This document shows, piece by piece, positions 24,152 through 33,364 of a stretch of DNA of 64,000 nucleotides. Each line of letters begins with the position of its first letter. Position 1 is the stretch's first letter. The stretch is taken from assembly GCA_963824195.1 (NCBI GenBank), contig CAWGOJ010000015.1, positions 1-64,000 of the forward strand. Direction: 5' to 3'. The position numbers and the translations under genes are program-made. The DNA comes from Bog-473 sp963824195. Its GTDB lineage: Bacteria > Actinomycetota > Acidimicrobiia > Acidimicrobiales > RAAP-2. The notes beneath the pieces are model-generated. The model had not been told where the DNA came from and made no database searches. It saw only the letters and a list, made by a program, of their open reading frames with translations.

Positions 24152-24697
24152 TTATGCTCCTCAAAGAGGCTCGGTCGAGGCGTCGAACCTGCACGGGGCG
24201 ACGTCGGCCGAAGCGGCCATCCTGCCCAAGCGAAGCGACTCTCCCAAGGGGACGAGATAACCAGCATACAGCGGAGACCTATCGCCCGTACCGTCGACCC
24301 CAGGACACCGGCGCCGCGGGTTGCGCCCGGGGGTTCCCTCCGATGTGGAAGATCGGCCACCCGATCTCGGTTCTCCAGAGCGACTCGTCGGGTGTCTCGT
24401 TCGGCCCTTCGACGAGTCTCCCGAATCGGCCCTTCGACGCGAGCGTGTTCGGCTACGTACGTCGCAAGCGAGCCGAAGTCGCGGTCGATGTCGCTACGTT
24501 GCCCACGTGCACCGTGATTGCGAGCTCGTCATGTCGAGCTGGGTCAGCGTGTGTACCGGCAAAATCGTGAGCCTCCCCGTGATCTTCAACCAGTCGCCTC
24601 CCCATTGAGAAGCGATCCCCGCTGCCGGGGATCGCGACCCATAACCTTGTGGCGCCCTCAAGTACCCTTGGCCGACTTCGGCAAGTAGGGAGCCGCC
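24152..24697. other. 546-bp intergenic region
   Basis: No convincing coding region. It should contain the promoter of the leftward GT4/GH130 operon and that of the rightward secreted-protein gene. The only clear structure is the hairpin at 24612-24635. Confidence 0.6.
24612..24635. repeat. 10-bp perfect inverted repeat
   Basis: GCGATCCCCG-CTGC-CGGGGATCGC: perfect 10-bp stem with a 4-nt loop, about 60 bp upstream of the secreted-protein start. No U-run follows. It may be an operator or mRNA leader structure. Confidence 0.5.
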
Positions 24698-25276
24698 GTG
24701 CAATCAATCAGATCGCTGGTGACGGCCGGCGCGCTGGCCTTCGCCGTGGCCATGGTCGCCACCGGCCCGGCGACAGCCGCGGTGTCCCACACGGGAACTT
24801 CGCCCCGGTCCATCGTCGATTCCGTCCAAGGTCGCACGCTCGGACCGGGATGGTCGGCGTTCGTGGTGGATCCGCCCTTCAAGCCCGCGGAGGTCGTCGA
24901 GACAGCCTCCGACGGCCCGCTCGGCGTGGCCTACTTCGCGTTCCCGACGGCCAGGGATGCGCAGGCCTTCGAGGCTCGGCCTTCGAAACTCGCTGTCGTC
25001 CAAGCCCGCGGCGTGAACCCTGTCGCCTACGTGCTCGCAGGTCAGGACGGATTCAACGCACAGAGCCTCAACAAGAAGTCGACCGTCTACACCTTCAAGG
25101 GTGGCGTCGGCATTTTCCTGCAGCAGGGGACGACCATTGTGCTCGGGACCTACATCGGCCCCCCGCCGAAGCACCGCGCGGGCTACGACCTGCTGTCGGA
25201 CGGGCTGAGCCAAACGACCGAGAAGGCCGCCACGTTCTTGAGTTCCAAACCCGCGAGCACTCCGGCCTCTCCGTGA
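24698..25276 (+). CDS. Secreted protein, unrecognised
   Basis: A 192-residue protein with a clear signal peptide (SLVTAGALAFAVAMVATGPATA, cleavage after Ala-x-Ala near residue 28). The mature part is about 160 residues of mixed alpha/beta character with no recognised family or cysteine pairs; the C-terminus is Ser/Pro/Ala-rich. GTG start with AGGGAG 6 bp upstream. Its stop codon lies inside a very strong hairpin. Confidence 0.72.
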   Translation: MQSIRSLVTAGALAFAVAMVATGPATAAVSHTGTSPRSIVDSVQGRTLGPGWSAFVVDPPFKPAEVVETASDGPLGVAYFAFPTARDAQAFEARPSKLAVVQARGVNPVAYVLAGQDGFNAQSLNKKSTVYTFKGGVGIFLQQGTTIVLGTYIGPPPKHRAGYDLLSDGLSQTTEKAATFLSSKPASTPASP

Positions 25277-25325
25277 TCCACAGGATGGAGCCATGTCAGA
25301 GCATGGAGCCCATCCTGTGGATCAC
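25273..25325 (+). terminator. 16-bp perfect stem-loop at the stop codon
   Basis: GTGATCCACAGGATGG (25273-25288) pairs perfectly with CCATCCTGTGGATCAC (25310-25325); the loop contains a further CCATG/CATGG pairing. The secreted-protein TGA is within the left arm. It is probably a Rho-independent-like terminator or a 3'-end stabiliser, though no U-tract follows. Confidence 0.6.
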
Positions 25326-25569
25326 GAAGATCCCGTGTTCAGGGACCGGTCACCGAGGTCCTGGCGAACCTAAGAGAGCCGGACCGATCATGTGTACGTC
25401 GTCTCGCTCCATGACGTCCTCAGGCGTGGAGGGGCACACTTCACGAACGAACTGAGCATGGCGCAGAAAAAAGGACCTTCGTCACTTCTTGGGCGGACCT
25501 TGGACTCTATGACGGATCCACGCTTTCTCCGACACTGACAGCACGGATTCTCAATGCAAAGGGGTACTC

Positions 25570-26217
25570 ATGCAGCGGAAGTTCTTTGATGTTTTCGCCA
25601 GCGCCATCGGTGCTGTCATGGTGGTGGCCCTACTGGTCGCCGGCTCCCTGTTGATGTGGGGCTACAGCTTCGCCAACTCGAACGTGCACAACCAGCTGGC
25701 CGCACAGGACATCACGTTCCCGACCAGGGCCGAGTTCGCACACGCCAAGCCGGGCACGGAGATCACTCCCCAGATGTTGCCCTACCTGCTGAAGTACGCT
25801 GGGCAACCCCTGACCACCGGCGCCCAGGCTGAGGCCTACGCTGACCACTTCATCGCCTATCACCTCGCCGAGATGCCCTATAACGGCGTCTACGCCGCGG
25901 TGAGCACGGCCGCCCGGGCCAACCCGACGAACGCCAAGTTGGCCGCCGAGGTCCAGACGGTCTTCACGGGCACCACCCTGCGGGGTCTTTTGCTCGAGGC
26001 CTACGCGTTCAGTGTCATTGCAACGATCGCCTTCTGGGCCGGGATCGCAGCGTTCGTCCTCGCCGGCATCATGGCCGTCCTGGTTGCCTTCGGGTTCTGG
26101 CACGCCCGGCGGACTCCCGAAGATGAGGAACTCACTGTGCACCACGAGGAACTGACGGGCCGCAGCGAAGGGAACGGCGCTGGCCAGGTGGACAAGGTGG
26201 AGCCGGTAACGGTCTGA
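25570..26217 (+). CDS. Two-helix membrane protein, unrecognised
   Basis: A 215-residue protein with a membrane helix at about 12-33 (AIGAVMVVALLVAGSLLMWG), an extracytoplasmic domain of about 120 residues, a second helix near 150-178, and a charged cytoplasmic tail (RRTPEDEELTVHHEE). Similar proteins occur in actinobacteria without assigned function. AAGGGG precedes the ATG. The 290 bp upstream contain the 16-bp stem-loop and nothing else convincing. Confidence 0.72.
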   Translation: MQRKFFDVFASAIGAVMVVALLVAGSLLMWGYSFANSNVHNQLAAQDITFPTRAEFAHAKPGTEITPQMLPYLLKYAGQPLTTGAQAEAYADHFIAYHLAEMPYNGVYAAVSTAARANPTNAKLAAEVQTVFTGTTLRGLLLEAYAFSVIATIAFWAGIAAFVLAGIMAVLVAFGFWHARRTPEDEELTVHHEELTGRSEGNGAGQVDKVEPVTV

Positions 26218-26372
26218 ATCTTTCACGGCAGCGCAGGTTTTCGTTCTCCACCCGGTCCGATTTCGGGACCGGGTGGAGACGCGTCCGGGCATCCGTGGAA
26301 CAGCTCCACCTGATCGGCAAGACGTTGAGCACCCCGGCATGCGAGCATGCTCGACGCTGATCGGAGGCTCGG

Positions 26373-27396
26373 ATGAAGATCGACACCATGCTGGGCGGGC
26401 TGGAGGATGCTCCCGCCCATGCCCGCTGGCTGGAACGCCTCGGGGTGGACGGCGCATTCACCTTCGAGGGTCCCCACGACGTGTTCACGCCGCTGATCCT
26501 GGCGGCCGGAACCACCACAACTCTGGAGCTCGCCACCAACGTGGCCATCGCGTTCCCGCGCAACCCGGTGCAACTGGCCCACCAGGCCTACGACCTCCAG
26601 CTCCTCAGCCCACGGACGGTTCAGCCTGGGCCTCGGTTCCCAGGTCAGGGCCCAGGTGGAGAAGCGGTACGGCGCCTCGTTCGACCGCCCTATTGCCCGC
26701 ATGCGCGAACTGGTCGGGGCCCTCCGCGCCATCTTCGCCAGCTGGGAGACCGGTGAGCGGCTGGACTTCCGTGGTGAGTTCTGGTCGCACACCTTGATGC
26801 CTCCCATGTTCAACCCCGGGCCCAACCCGTACGGCCCGCCATCAATCGCTCTCGGCGGGCTCGGACCCCAGATGATCCGGCTAGCGTCCGAAGTGGCCGA
26901 CGGCGTGCTGGTGATGCCGTTCAACACCGCCACCCACTTCGCTTCGCGCAGCGTTCCTGCCATCGATGAAGGACTCGCACGCGGGGGTCGCGACCGCTCG
27001 TCGCTCGTCGTGACCGGCGAGGTCATCGTCTGCTGTGGGCGGACCGAGGAGGAGATGGAGACCGCCCGGGTGGCGGGTCGGTGGCTGCTCTCCTTCTACG
27101 CCTCCACCCCGGCATACCGCCCCGTGCTCGAGTCTGAGGGTTGGGGGGAACTCCAACCCGAGCTCAACGAGCTCTCCAAGTCGGGACGATGGGAAGAGAT
27201 GCCCGGTCTCATCGACGACCGCATGCTTGCTGTCCTCGCCGCGGTGGGCTCGCCTAAAGAGGTGGCCCTCGACATCGCGGACCGATTCGGGGGACAGGTC
27301 GACCGGGTCGGTTTCTACACCCCGTACCCCATCAGCGAGGAGACCCTCGGGCAGATCGTGGCCGAGCTGACCTCGGCAGTCCCTCAGTCACTCTGA
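26373..27396 (+). pseudogene. LLM-class F420-dependent oxidoreductase, frameshifted
   Basis: Luciferase-like F420-dependent oxidoreductase. The first part (MKIDTMLGGLEDAPAHARW, LELATNVAIAFPRNP) runs in one frame to the segment DLQLLS near 26608. The continuation FSLGLGSQVRAQVEKRYG lies one base out of phase and runs to the stop at 27394-27396. Removing one C from the CCC at 26609-26611 restores an uninterrupted family-like protein of about 340 residues. GGAGG lies 5 bp before the ATG. Either a genuine recent pseudogene or a sequencing error; the downstream part is otherwise intact. Confidence 0.85.
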
Positions 27397-27408
27397 GACG
27401 AGCGGTAG

Positions 27409-27438
27409 CCCAGCCGGAGGTCATCGCCTCCGGCTGGG
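27409..27438 (+). terminator. Terminator hairpin after the LLM gene
   Basis: CCCAGCCGGAGG and CCTCCGGCTGGG form a perfect 12-bp stem with a TCATCG loop, 12 bp after the stop codon, followed by GGCTTGTGTCTT. Good intrinsic-terminator candidate. Confidence 0.75.
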
Positions 27439-27490
27439 GCTTGTGTCTTCCGGTTGACCCGTTGTCATACGCTTGTGACAGGGGTTGAGG

Positions 27491-27625
27491 GTGATCTCTC
27501 CGACAGTCCTTTCGTATATCGGTTACTGGCCGGATTGGGACGTTCTCCTCTATGTCACGACCTCCCTTGGCGTCACGATCTGGAAAGCCGTGGCGGCCCT
27601 GGTTCGCCACGAGCTGGATCAGTAG
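27491..27625 (+). CDS. Possible 44-residue hydrophobic leader ORF
   Basis: GTG-initiated frame preceded directly by a purine-rich GGGGTTGAGG. It encodes VISPTVLSYIGYWPDWD and then a hydrophobic segment with LYVTTSLGVTIWKAVAAL, ending 11 bp before the GTG of the ABC ATPase gene. It could be a small membrane protein or a leader peptide. No homolog is recognised, so it remains tentative. Confidence 0.35.
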   Translation: MISPTVLSYIGYWPDWDVLLYVTTSLGVTIWKAVAALVRHELDQ

Positions 27626-27636
27626 GTAGGTGTGCA

Positions 27637-28716
27637 GTGGTCACCACGACTTCCATGGATGACTCTGGCGATCGCGGGTCGAGCCACGAACCGGATTGGA
27701 ACGGCCATGGAGGGCACGCGGTCATCACTGCGGCGGTCGAGGTCGACGGTGTGTCCAAGCAGTTCGGTTCGACGCTGGCGCTCGACAATGTCTCGCTCTC
27801 CGTCGAGGCAGGCAGGGTGCTGGCGCTGCTGGGACCGAATGGGGCCGGCAAGACGACCCTCATACGGATCCTCACCACTTTGCTGGCCCCTGACTCAGGC
27901 CGCGCCAGAGTCGCCGGACTCGATGTGCAGAGGGACCCTAAGGCCATTCGGTCACTCATCGGGCTGGCCGGCCAGTATGCATCGGTCGACGAGATGTTGA
28001 CGGGCCGGGAGAATCTTGAACTCGTCGGTCTCCTCTACCATCTGGAGAGGTCGGAGTACCGACGCCGGGCCCAGGACGCGCTCGAACGCATGACGCTCAC
28101 CGGCGCAGGGGACAAGCCGGTCAAGACCTACTCGGGCGGGATGCGACGGCGGCTCGACCTCGCGGCAAGCCTCATCGGGCGGCCCCCGATCCTGTTCCTC
28201 GACGAGCCGACGACTGGGCTCGATCCACGGACGAGGAACGGTCTGTGGCAGTTCATCGAAGAACTCGTGGCAGAGGGAACGACCGTGCTCCTCACTACGC
28301 AATACATGGAGGAAGCAGAGCACCTGGCCGATGGCATCGTGGTCCTCGACACCGGGTGCGTCGTGGCCCAAGGAACCGCTGACGAGCTGAAGGACCAGCT
28401 GGGAGGCGACGTGCTCGAGATCAGGGTCACCGACGTGGCTGACCTTGAGCGGGCCGCCACGCTCGTGGCGGAGTTCGGAGACGTTGTACCGCGCCTCAAT
28501 CCCGACCTCAAAGAGGTCAGTCTCCCGGTCAAGGGCAGCGCGAAAGTACTTATCGCCGCCGGACGTGCGCTCGACGACGGTGGTATCGCGCTCGATGACT
28601 TGGGGATCCGGCGACCTTCGCTCGATGATGTCTTCCTATCGTTCACCGGCCATCGGACGGCAACCGGCGAGGACGCCGAAGTCGGCGGCGGCAGCGTAGG
28701 TGGGTCGGATGAGTGA
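27637..28716 (+). CDS. ABC transporter ATPase, DrrA type
   Basis: A 359-residue daunorubicin-resistance type ATPase: Walker A GPNGAGKTT, signature YSGGMRRRLD, Walker B ILFLDEPTTGLD, then the DrrA C-terminal domain (DDLGIRRPSLDDVFLSFTGH). GTG at 27637 was chosen because a purine-rich site precedes it and the upstream extension is not family-like. Its end overlaps the permease start by 8 bp. Role: drug or lipid export with the permease. Confidence 0.9.
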   Translation: MVTTTSMDDSGDRGSSHEPDWNGHGGHAVITAAVEVDGVSKQFGSTLALDNVSLSVEAGRVLALLGPNGAGKTTLIRILTTLLAPDSGRARVAGLDVQRDPKAIRSLIGLAGQYASVDEMLTGRENLELVGLLYHLERSEYRRRAQDALERMTLTGAGDKPVKTYSGGMRRRLDLAASLIGRPPILFLDEPTTGLDPRTRNGLWQFIEELVAEGTTVLLTTQYMEEAEHLADGIVVLDTGCVVAQGTADELKDQLGGDVLEIRVTDVADLERAATLVAEFGDVVPRLNPDLKEVSLPVKGSAKVLIAAGRALDDGGIALDDLGIRRPSLDDVFLSFTGHRTATGEDAEVGGGSVGGSDE

Positions 28717-29521
28717 TCTCGCCATTCAGCGGCTGAGCGCCCAGTCCACTTCCATGACCCCGGAGCTCGCACTCCGCGACATCATCGGGATGACCAAGCG
28801 GAACCTCCTGCGGATCATCCGTACCCCGCAGCTACTGGTCATGTCGATCGCGCAGCCTGCGATCATCTTGCTTCTTTTCCGCTACGTGCTCGGTGGGGCA
28901 ATTCACATCCCTGGGATCAATTACGTTGACTACGTCGTCCCGGGCATCTTCCTAGAGGCGGTCCTGATCGGTGGGATGACCACGTCACTGGCGTTGGCTC
29001 AGGATCTCCAGGCGGGCATGATCGACCGCTTCCGCAGCCTGCCCATGGCGCGCTCGGCCTTCTTGGCTGGCAGGACGCTGGCCGACATCTGCCGGAGCAT
29101 GCTGGCTCTGGTCTTCATCATCGGTCTCGGACTGGTTGTTGGCTTCCGGTTCAACAACAACTTCGGATCTTGTCTGGCTGGTATCGGGCTGATCATCCTT
29201 TTCGGCTACGCGTTCATCTGGGTGTACGCCGCGGTCGGCCTGGCCGTCAAGGATCCTCAGACGGCACAGGTCGCTGCGATCCTTCCAATGTTCGTTCTGT
29301 TCTTCGCGAGTTCGGCAGTCGTTCCCGTGGCCACCATGCCAGGTTGGCTCCAACCCTTCGCTCGCAACCAGCCGGCCAGCGTCGTGATCAACTCGGTGCG
29401 CGCCCTGTTCGAGGGCGGACCGCTGTCCCCGGATCTGTGGCAGGCCATCGCTTGGTGCCTGGGGATCCTCGCGGTCTTCTTCGTCGTCTCGCTGAATCTC
29501 TACCGCAAGGCGGCGGCCTAG
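28709..29521 (+). CDS. ABC-2 type permease, DrrB type
   Basis: A 270-residue ABC-2 permease with about six membrane segments (FRYVLGGAI, YVVPGIFLEAVLIGGM, MIDRFRSLPMARSAFL coupling region, NQPASVVINSVRALFEGG). ATG at 28709 overlaps the end of the ATPase gene. Together they form a DrrAB-like exporter. No regulator adjacent. Confidence 0.9.
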   Translation: MSDLAIQRLSAQSTSMTPELALRDIIGMTKRNLLRIIRTPQLLVMSIAQPAIILLLFRYVLGGAIHIPGINYVDYVVPGIFLEAVLIGGMTTSLALAQDLQAGMIDRFRSLPMARSAFLAGRTLADICRSMLALVFIIGLGLVVGFRFNNNFGSCLAGIGLIILFGYAFIWVYAAVGLAVKDPQTAQVAAILPMFVLFFASSAVVPVATMPGWLQPFARNQPASVVINSVRALFEGGPLSPDLWQAIAWCLGILAVFFVVSLNLYRKAAA

Positions 29522-30016
29522 CCTCGGGCGGTCCCGTGCTCGCTCTCCTCTTGTTCTAGGCAGTCAAGACGACCACAGGGGTTCGGACGCCGGTTCGCCG
29601 GGCGCCAGGTCCGCAACTGGATCGCCCGCCCGGACGGGACAAGCCCGTTTGCCCGAGGACGCAGGCGTTCGGAGGCAGTTTCCGTGGAGAATCATGATGA
29701 CCACAGCCCTCTTGGTGGAGGACTGTCCCCTCGCGTTCAAACTGTGACCAGACCCCGCTCGTTGATGCCGCGAGACCAGCCATGCTCCGGTCCCGAGTCG
29801 AACCGTGCGTTGTTCACTTCCTATCGGCTGGTTGCCGGGAGCGGGCGGCGACTTGCGTGCCATTGGTCTTCGAGGTGGACCGTTCGGGGTGCTCCCGCAG
29901 CGCGCCTGCACGGCCGCGGCCTTTTCCCCACTAGTCTGGGTAGCTACAGAGCGACACGTACGCGGCCCTAACCCAGGCGACCGCACGGCCGTCGTGATGT
30001 CTCGAAGGAGACGGCG
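29522..30016. other. 495-bp region upstream of the sigma factor gene
   Basis: No credible gene on either strand. It must contain the sigma factor promoter; the AT-richer stretch around 29930-29950 (CACTAGTCTGGGTAGCTAC) is the best place for it. A weak 5-bp hairpin ACGGG-ACAAG-CCCGT at 29634-29648 followed by TT may end the drrAB transcript. Confidence 0.5.
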
Positions 30017-30955
30017 ATGGCAATGAAGCGTGGTAGCAGTGACGATGCGGACCTCGTCAAGTTGTACCTGAGAGACATCGGGCGGTATCCGCTGCTCACG
30101 AAGGATGACGAGGCCCAATTGGCACAGGCCATGGAGGCCGGCCGCGAAGCGGAGATGGCTCTCGCCGATGCGGGGACCAGGCTGACACCGGCCAAGAAGC
30201 GCGAGCTGCGCCGGGTCCAGGCCACCGCCGCCGCCGCCGAGCAGACCTTCGTGTCGTCCAACCTGCGCCTGGTGGTGTCCATCGCCAAGAGGTACCAGGC
30301 GTCGGGTCTTCCGCTTCTCGACCTGGTTCAGGAGGGGAATCTCGGTCTCATCCATGCGGTGGAGAAGTTCGACTGGCGCAAGGGGTTTAAGTTCTCCACC
30401 TACGCCACGTGGTGGATCCGCCAGGCCATCACCCGCGGCATCGCCAACACGGGCCGCACCATCCGTTTGCCGGTCCATGCCGGAGACATGTTGAGCGGGG
30501 TCCAAAAGGCCCAGGGCCATCTCGAGTCAAAGCTCGGCCGCCAGCCCACCATGGACGAGCTGGCGGCGGAGACCATGCTGTCGTATCAGGCCCTGACCGA
30601 TGTTCTTCGGTGGCGCTCCGAGCCCCTGTCGCTGTCCGAGCCGCTGAGCGAGGACGGAGATGCCGACCTGGGCGACGTGGTGGCTGACGCCAATGCCACG
30701 TCGCCCTTCGATCACGCAGCCGAGGCGCTGCTCGGTGACGAAATCAGTCGGCTGCTGGCACCCCTCGACGAGCGCGAAGCGACGATCCTTCGTCTGCGTT
30801 TCGGTCTCGATCGTGGTGAACCGCGAACCCTCCAAGAGGTGGGCGAGCACTTCGATTTGACTCGCGAGCGAATTCGTCAGATCGAGGCTAGAGCCATGTC
30901 CAAACTGCGTCACCCGTCATCGGATACCGGCGCCCACGATCTACTGACCGGATAG
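30017..30955 (+). CDS. Group 2 RNA polymerase sigma factor (RpoD/SigB type)
   Basis: A 312-residue sigma-70 protein without region 1.1. Region 1.2 (LVKLYLRDIGRYPLLTKDDE), region 2 (GLPLLDLVQEGNLGLIHAVE, then FSTYATWWIRQAITR), region 3 and region 4 (RTLQEVGEHFDLTRERIRQIE) are all present. This is the group 2 pattern: nonessential, often stationary-phase or stress sigma factors in actinobacteria. AAGGAGA lies 7 bp upstream of ATG. It sits at the left edge of the stress-type gene region. Confidence 0.92.
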   Translation: MAMKRGSSDDADLVKLYLRDIGRYPLLTKDDEAQLAQAMEAGREAEMALADAGTRLTPAKKRELRRVQATAAAAEQTFVSSNLRLVVSIAKRYQASGLPLLDLVQEGNLGLIHAVEKFDWRKGFKFSTYATWWIRQAITRGIANTGRTIRLPVHAGDMLSGVQKAQGHLESKLGRQPTMDELAAETMLSYQALTDVLRWRSEPLSLSEPLSEDGDADLGDVVADANATSPFDHAAEALLGDEISRLLAPLDEREATILRLRFGLDRGEPRTLQEVGEHFDLTRERIRQIEARAMSKLRHPSSDTGAHDLLTG

Positions 30956-31565
30956 TTTGCCTTCGGCGAGCCGGCAACCGTTCTCGCTGAGGAGGGCGTC
31001 GGAATCCCCATTCGGCCGGGGGATGACCGCGAATCTGGTCGTGCCCGGACCGCAACCCGGATACAGACGCGCTCAATCAGGGGCTTCACGTTTCGCATCT
31101 TTGCTTGGCCTACAGGGCTTCCCGTGGCCAAGGTGGAGTTGGACTGGGTTCTCTCGGCTCCCCGGGATGCTGCAACGAACTCGAGTCGCGACAAGCTTGG
31201 ACCGTTGGTCGCAGGTCAGTCCGGGATAGTCGGTCTCGGGGGCGCCTATGGCCCAAGTACCAAGGGGTTGCAGGACGTGCGCAGCCACCAAGTGACGCAG
31301 TCCTCTATCGCCACCGTCTGAGTCGTCGATGGCAAGAAGGTCCTCGATTCGACGTCGCCGGCGACTTTCGACGGTGTCCGGTTTGCGGTGCTCGCAGCGG
31401 TGAATGTGCCATCGCTGAAACCGCTTGTGCTCCGAGGTCTAGATGCCTCCGGAGCAGTCGTGTGTCCTCATCTCCCTTCATATCCACCGACCCGCAGTCG
31501 GTCATCCACTGACCGACTGAGAGCACCAATGACCCTGTTCGCGCAACGGTGGAACAATCTGTGAC
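30956..31565. other. 610-bp region without convincing genes
   Basis: Short frames are present on both strands but none has a good start, ribosome-binding site or recognisable protein. A weak bulged hairpin (TTGCC...GGCAA, about 30957-30978) directly follows the sigma factor stop. Confidence 0.5.
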
Positions 31566-31865
31566 ATGGACGAGCCGCCGGAGCTGCGATACAACGGACA
31601 CTGGAGGATGGCTGTCTGGGCCCTCCGAGTGGGGTACGTCGGGCTGGCCGTCGCCGTTGCGGGCCTCATCGTGATGTCGTTGGGATCCACGCCGTGGGTC
31701 CTGGCCGTCGGGGTGATCATTTGGCTCGCCGCCGAAGCCGTCACGTTGGCGGGGTTCTTCTGGTCCCGGCACGAGTTTTCCGAGCCACGACCTGGGTACT
31801 GGTCGATGAGGTTCATGCTCATCCACGACACGGTTCACACCCAGTCGTCGGCCCAGCGATCCTGA
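31566..31865 (+). CDS. Two-helix small membrane protein
   Basis: A 99-residue protein with two membrane helices (RVGYVGLAVAVAGLIVMSLG and WVLAVGVIIWLAAEAVTLAG) and a short polar C-terminus (FMLIHDTVHTQSSAQRS). No Shine-Dalgarno is obvious. Similar small proteins occur in actinobacteria; function unknown. Confidence 0.6.
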   Translation: MDEPPELRYNGHWRMAVWALRVGYVGLAVAVAGLIVMSLGSTPWVLAVGVIIWLAAEAVTLAGFFWSRHEFSEPRPGYWSMRFMLIHDTVHTQSSAQRS

Positions 31866-31987
31866 CGGCTCCTCCCTTCGGCGCTGCGTCCGCCGTGCGG
31901 CAGTCTCCCGTCTTGTCGATCCGACCGGGATGTGCGCGTACCGAGCGGGTGCGAAGGGTGGCCCCAGATCGCCGGAAGGCGGACGAC

Positions 31988-32209
31988 TCAAGTGCCAGAG
32001 GAGCGGAGTGGGTAGTCCCGCCCCCGATACTCGTAGACAGGCACCACCCGTCCATCCGGTAAGGCCTGGACTCTGCTACACGCAACGTAGAGGTGCCTGG
32101 CTCCGTCCCCCATCACGACGAGAAGCTCGGCGGTGTCGGCCTCGACGTGATGCTCCCTTCCGTCTAATGGACCACCGTCGAGTACTGCGTTCCCCGCCGC
32201 CTCATTCAT
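31988..32209 (-). CDS. Small conserved-looking hypothetical protein
   Basis: A 73-residue protein beginning MNEAAGNAVLDGGPLDGREH and containing ELLVVMGDGARHLYV and VVPVYEYRGRDY. The DGGPLDG start and the tyrosine-rich end match a recurring type of small actinobacterial/phage-associated protein; I do not know its function. GGGGACG lies upstream of the ATG. Confidence 0.5.
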   Translation of the reverse strand: MNEAAGNAVLDGGPLDGREHHVEADTAELLVVMGDGARHLYVACSRVQALPDGRVVPVYEYRGRDYPLRSSGT

Positions 32210-32460
32210 ATGATGCGTCCCCGCATAAGGTTGATGGTATCCAGCTACGGCCCCTGCCCCTATCGCCGCCGGATATGTATGTACTGATGGTGATTTAGGG
32301 CAGAGGCATCTGCGCGATTGCGACTCCGCCCTCCGCTGCAGACCGAGCAGTCGTTACCGTTGGCCCCGACTCGCGGCCGGGCAACGGGTAAAGGGAGCAA
32401 ATCATGGTCTCTTAACCGCCGGCAACGAATGCCACTACGACCGCATTGCGGCCGCGGCCG

Positions 32461-32850
32461 CTACGGAAGCGACTCCATCATGGTCAGCACCTCATCGCGT
32501 CGGTAGCCCTGCGACCGAGCGAAATCGAGGAACTCCCTCATTCGAGCAACGACGGCGCCGCGCTCTGGCGTGCCGGCGACGACGATGGCCCGACCTCGAC
32601 CAAGCTCCAACAGCCCCTCATCTCGAAGGACACGGAGAGCGCGCAGCACGGTGTTGGTGTTGACGCCGAGCACGGCGGCAAGATCCTTGGCCTGGGGAAC
32701 GCGATCGCCTGGGCCTGCTTCACCCTCGGCGATGGCTCGCCGGATCTCCGCGGCAACTTGATCGTGGAGAGGCATCGGATCAGAACGGTCAACTTCGGTG
32801 AGGACAAAGGGGTCTGAGGCACTTTCCTGCGGCGGCTTGACAGATCTCAT
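32461..32850 (-). CDS. GntR family regulator, YtrA type
   Basis: A 129-residue GntR regulator with a short C-terminal extension rather than a large effector domain: PLHDQVAAEIRRAIAEGEAGPGD, then VPQAKDLAAVLGVNTNTVLRAL as helix-turn-helix. This size fits the YtrA subfamily, often linked to ABC transporters, but none is adjacent. ATG at 32850; the AT-rich sequence just upstream (AACACCAATGATAGTAGCGTTAGGG) should hold its promoter. Confidence 0.82.
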   Translation of the reverse strand: MRSVKPPQESASDPFVLTEVDRSDPMPLHDQVAAEIRRAIAEGEAGPGDRVPQAKDLAAVLGVNTNTVLRALRVLRDEGLLELGRGRAIVVAGTPERGAVVARMREFLDFARSQGYRRDEVLTMMESLP

Positions 32851-32959
32851 AACACCAATGATAGTAGCGTTAGGGTTGTTGTCCAGAGTCCAATGATGAC
32901 CGGTCGCAGTTTCGGCTGATTGCGAGGAGCTGTCCATTTGAACTGGACTGACCTGTGCG

Positions 32960-33364
32960 TCAGGCGCGGTTGCGACGTCGGCCGTTCTTCAACAAGCTGA
33001 CGAACACTCGCACCACGCTGAGACTCGCCAGGATGATCAGGGTCGCGTCGTATGCTGGGACCCACCGGACTTGGTCACCCTTTACGACGTAGACCCCGAC
33101 GGGAAGGACCAGGCCACCGAATCCCCCGCCTGTGCCGGTTGGCGGCTGACTATCGGGTGGGGCGCCATTCGCCGGCTCCGCTGTTTCGACGGCACGGGCG
33201 TGCCCTGTGGCCGGTGGCTTGATCGGCCCTTCACCGCCTCCGCCCCCACCCGCAACGAGTGCAACGGGAATGATAAGAAGCCCTTCCCGCTCATAGGCAG
33301 CACCAAAGGAGCGTCGCACCGATAGATTCTCAGCCATTCTGTCCAGCAGCTCTCGGGTGTTCAC
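32960..33364 (-). CDS. GerW/YtfJ family protein
   Basis: A 134-residue protein of the sporulation-associated GerW (YtfJ) family: VNTRELLDRMAENLSVRRSFG, PVALVAGGGGGG, TGGGFGGLVLPVG and a C-terminal hydrophobic segment (LIILASLSVVRVFVSLL). GTG at 33364 has GGAAGG upstream and starts right at the conserved N-terminus. The family is common in non-sporulating actinobacteria, so it does not imply sporulation. Confidence 0.78.
   Translation of the reverse strand: MNTRELLDRMAENLSVRRSFGAAYEREGLLIIPVALVAGGGGGGEGPIKPPATGHARAVETAEPANGAPPDSQPPTGTGGGFGGLVLPVGVYVVKGDQVRWVPAYDATLIILASLSVVRVFVSLLKNGRRRNRA

Noticed and set aside
26656..27396. Separate oxidoreductase gene starting at 26656
   Set aside because: It begins in the middle of the LLM fold; joining it with the upstream frame gives one normal family member, so a frameshift is the better reading.
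27454..27636. Longer N-terminus for the DrrA-type ATPase
   Set aside because: The extra residues are unlike the family and overlap the terminator-proximal region and the small ORF; the GTG at 27637 has a better site.
32960..33364. Evidence for endospore formation from a GerW-like gene
   Set aside because: The family is widespread in non-sporulating actinobacteria and no other sporulation genes are present.
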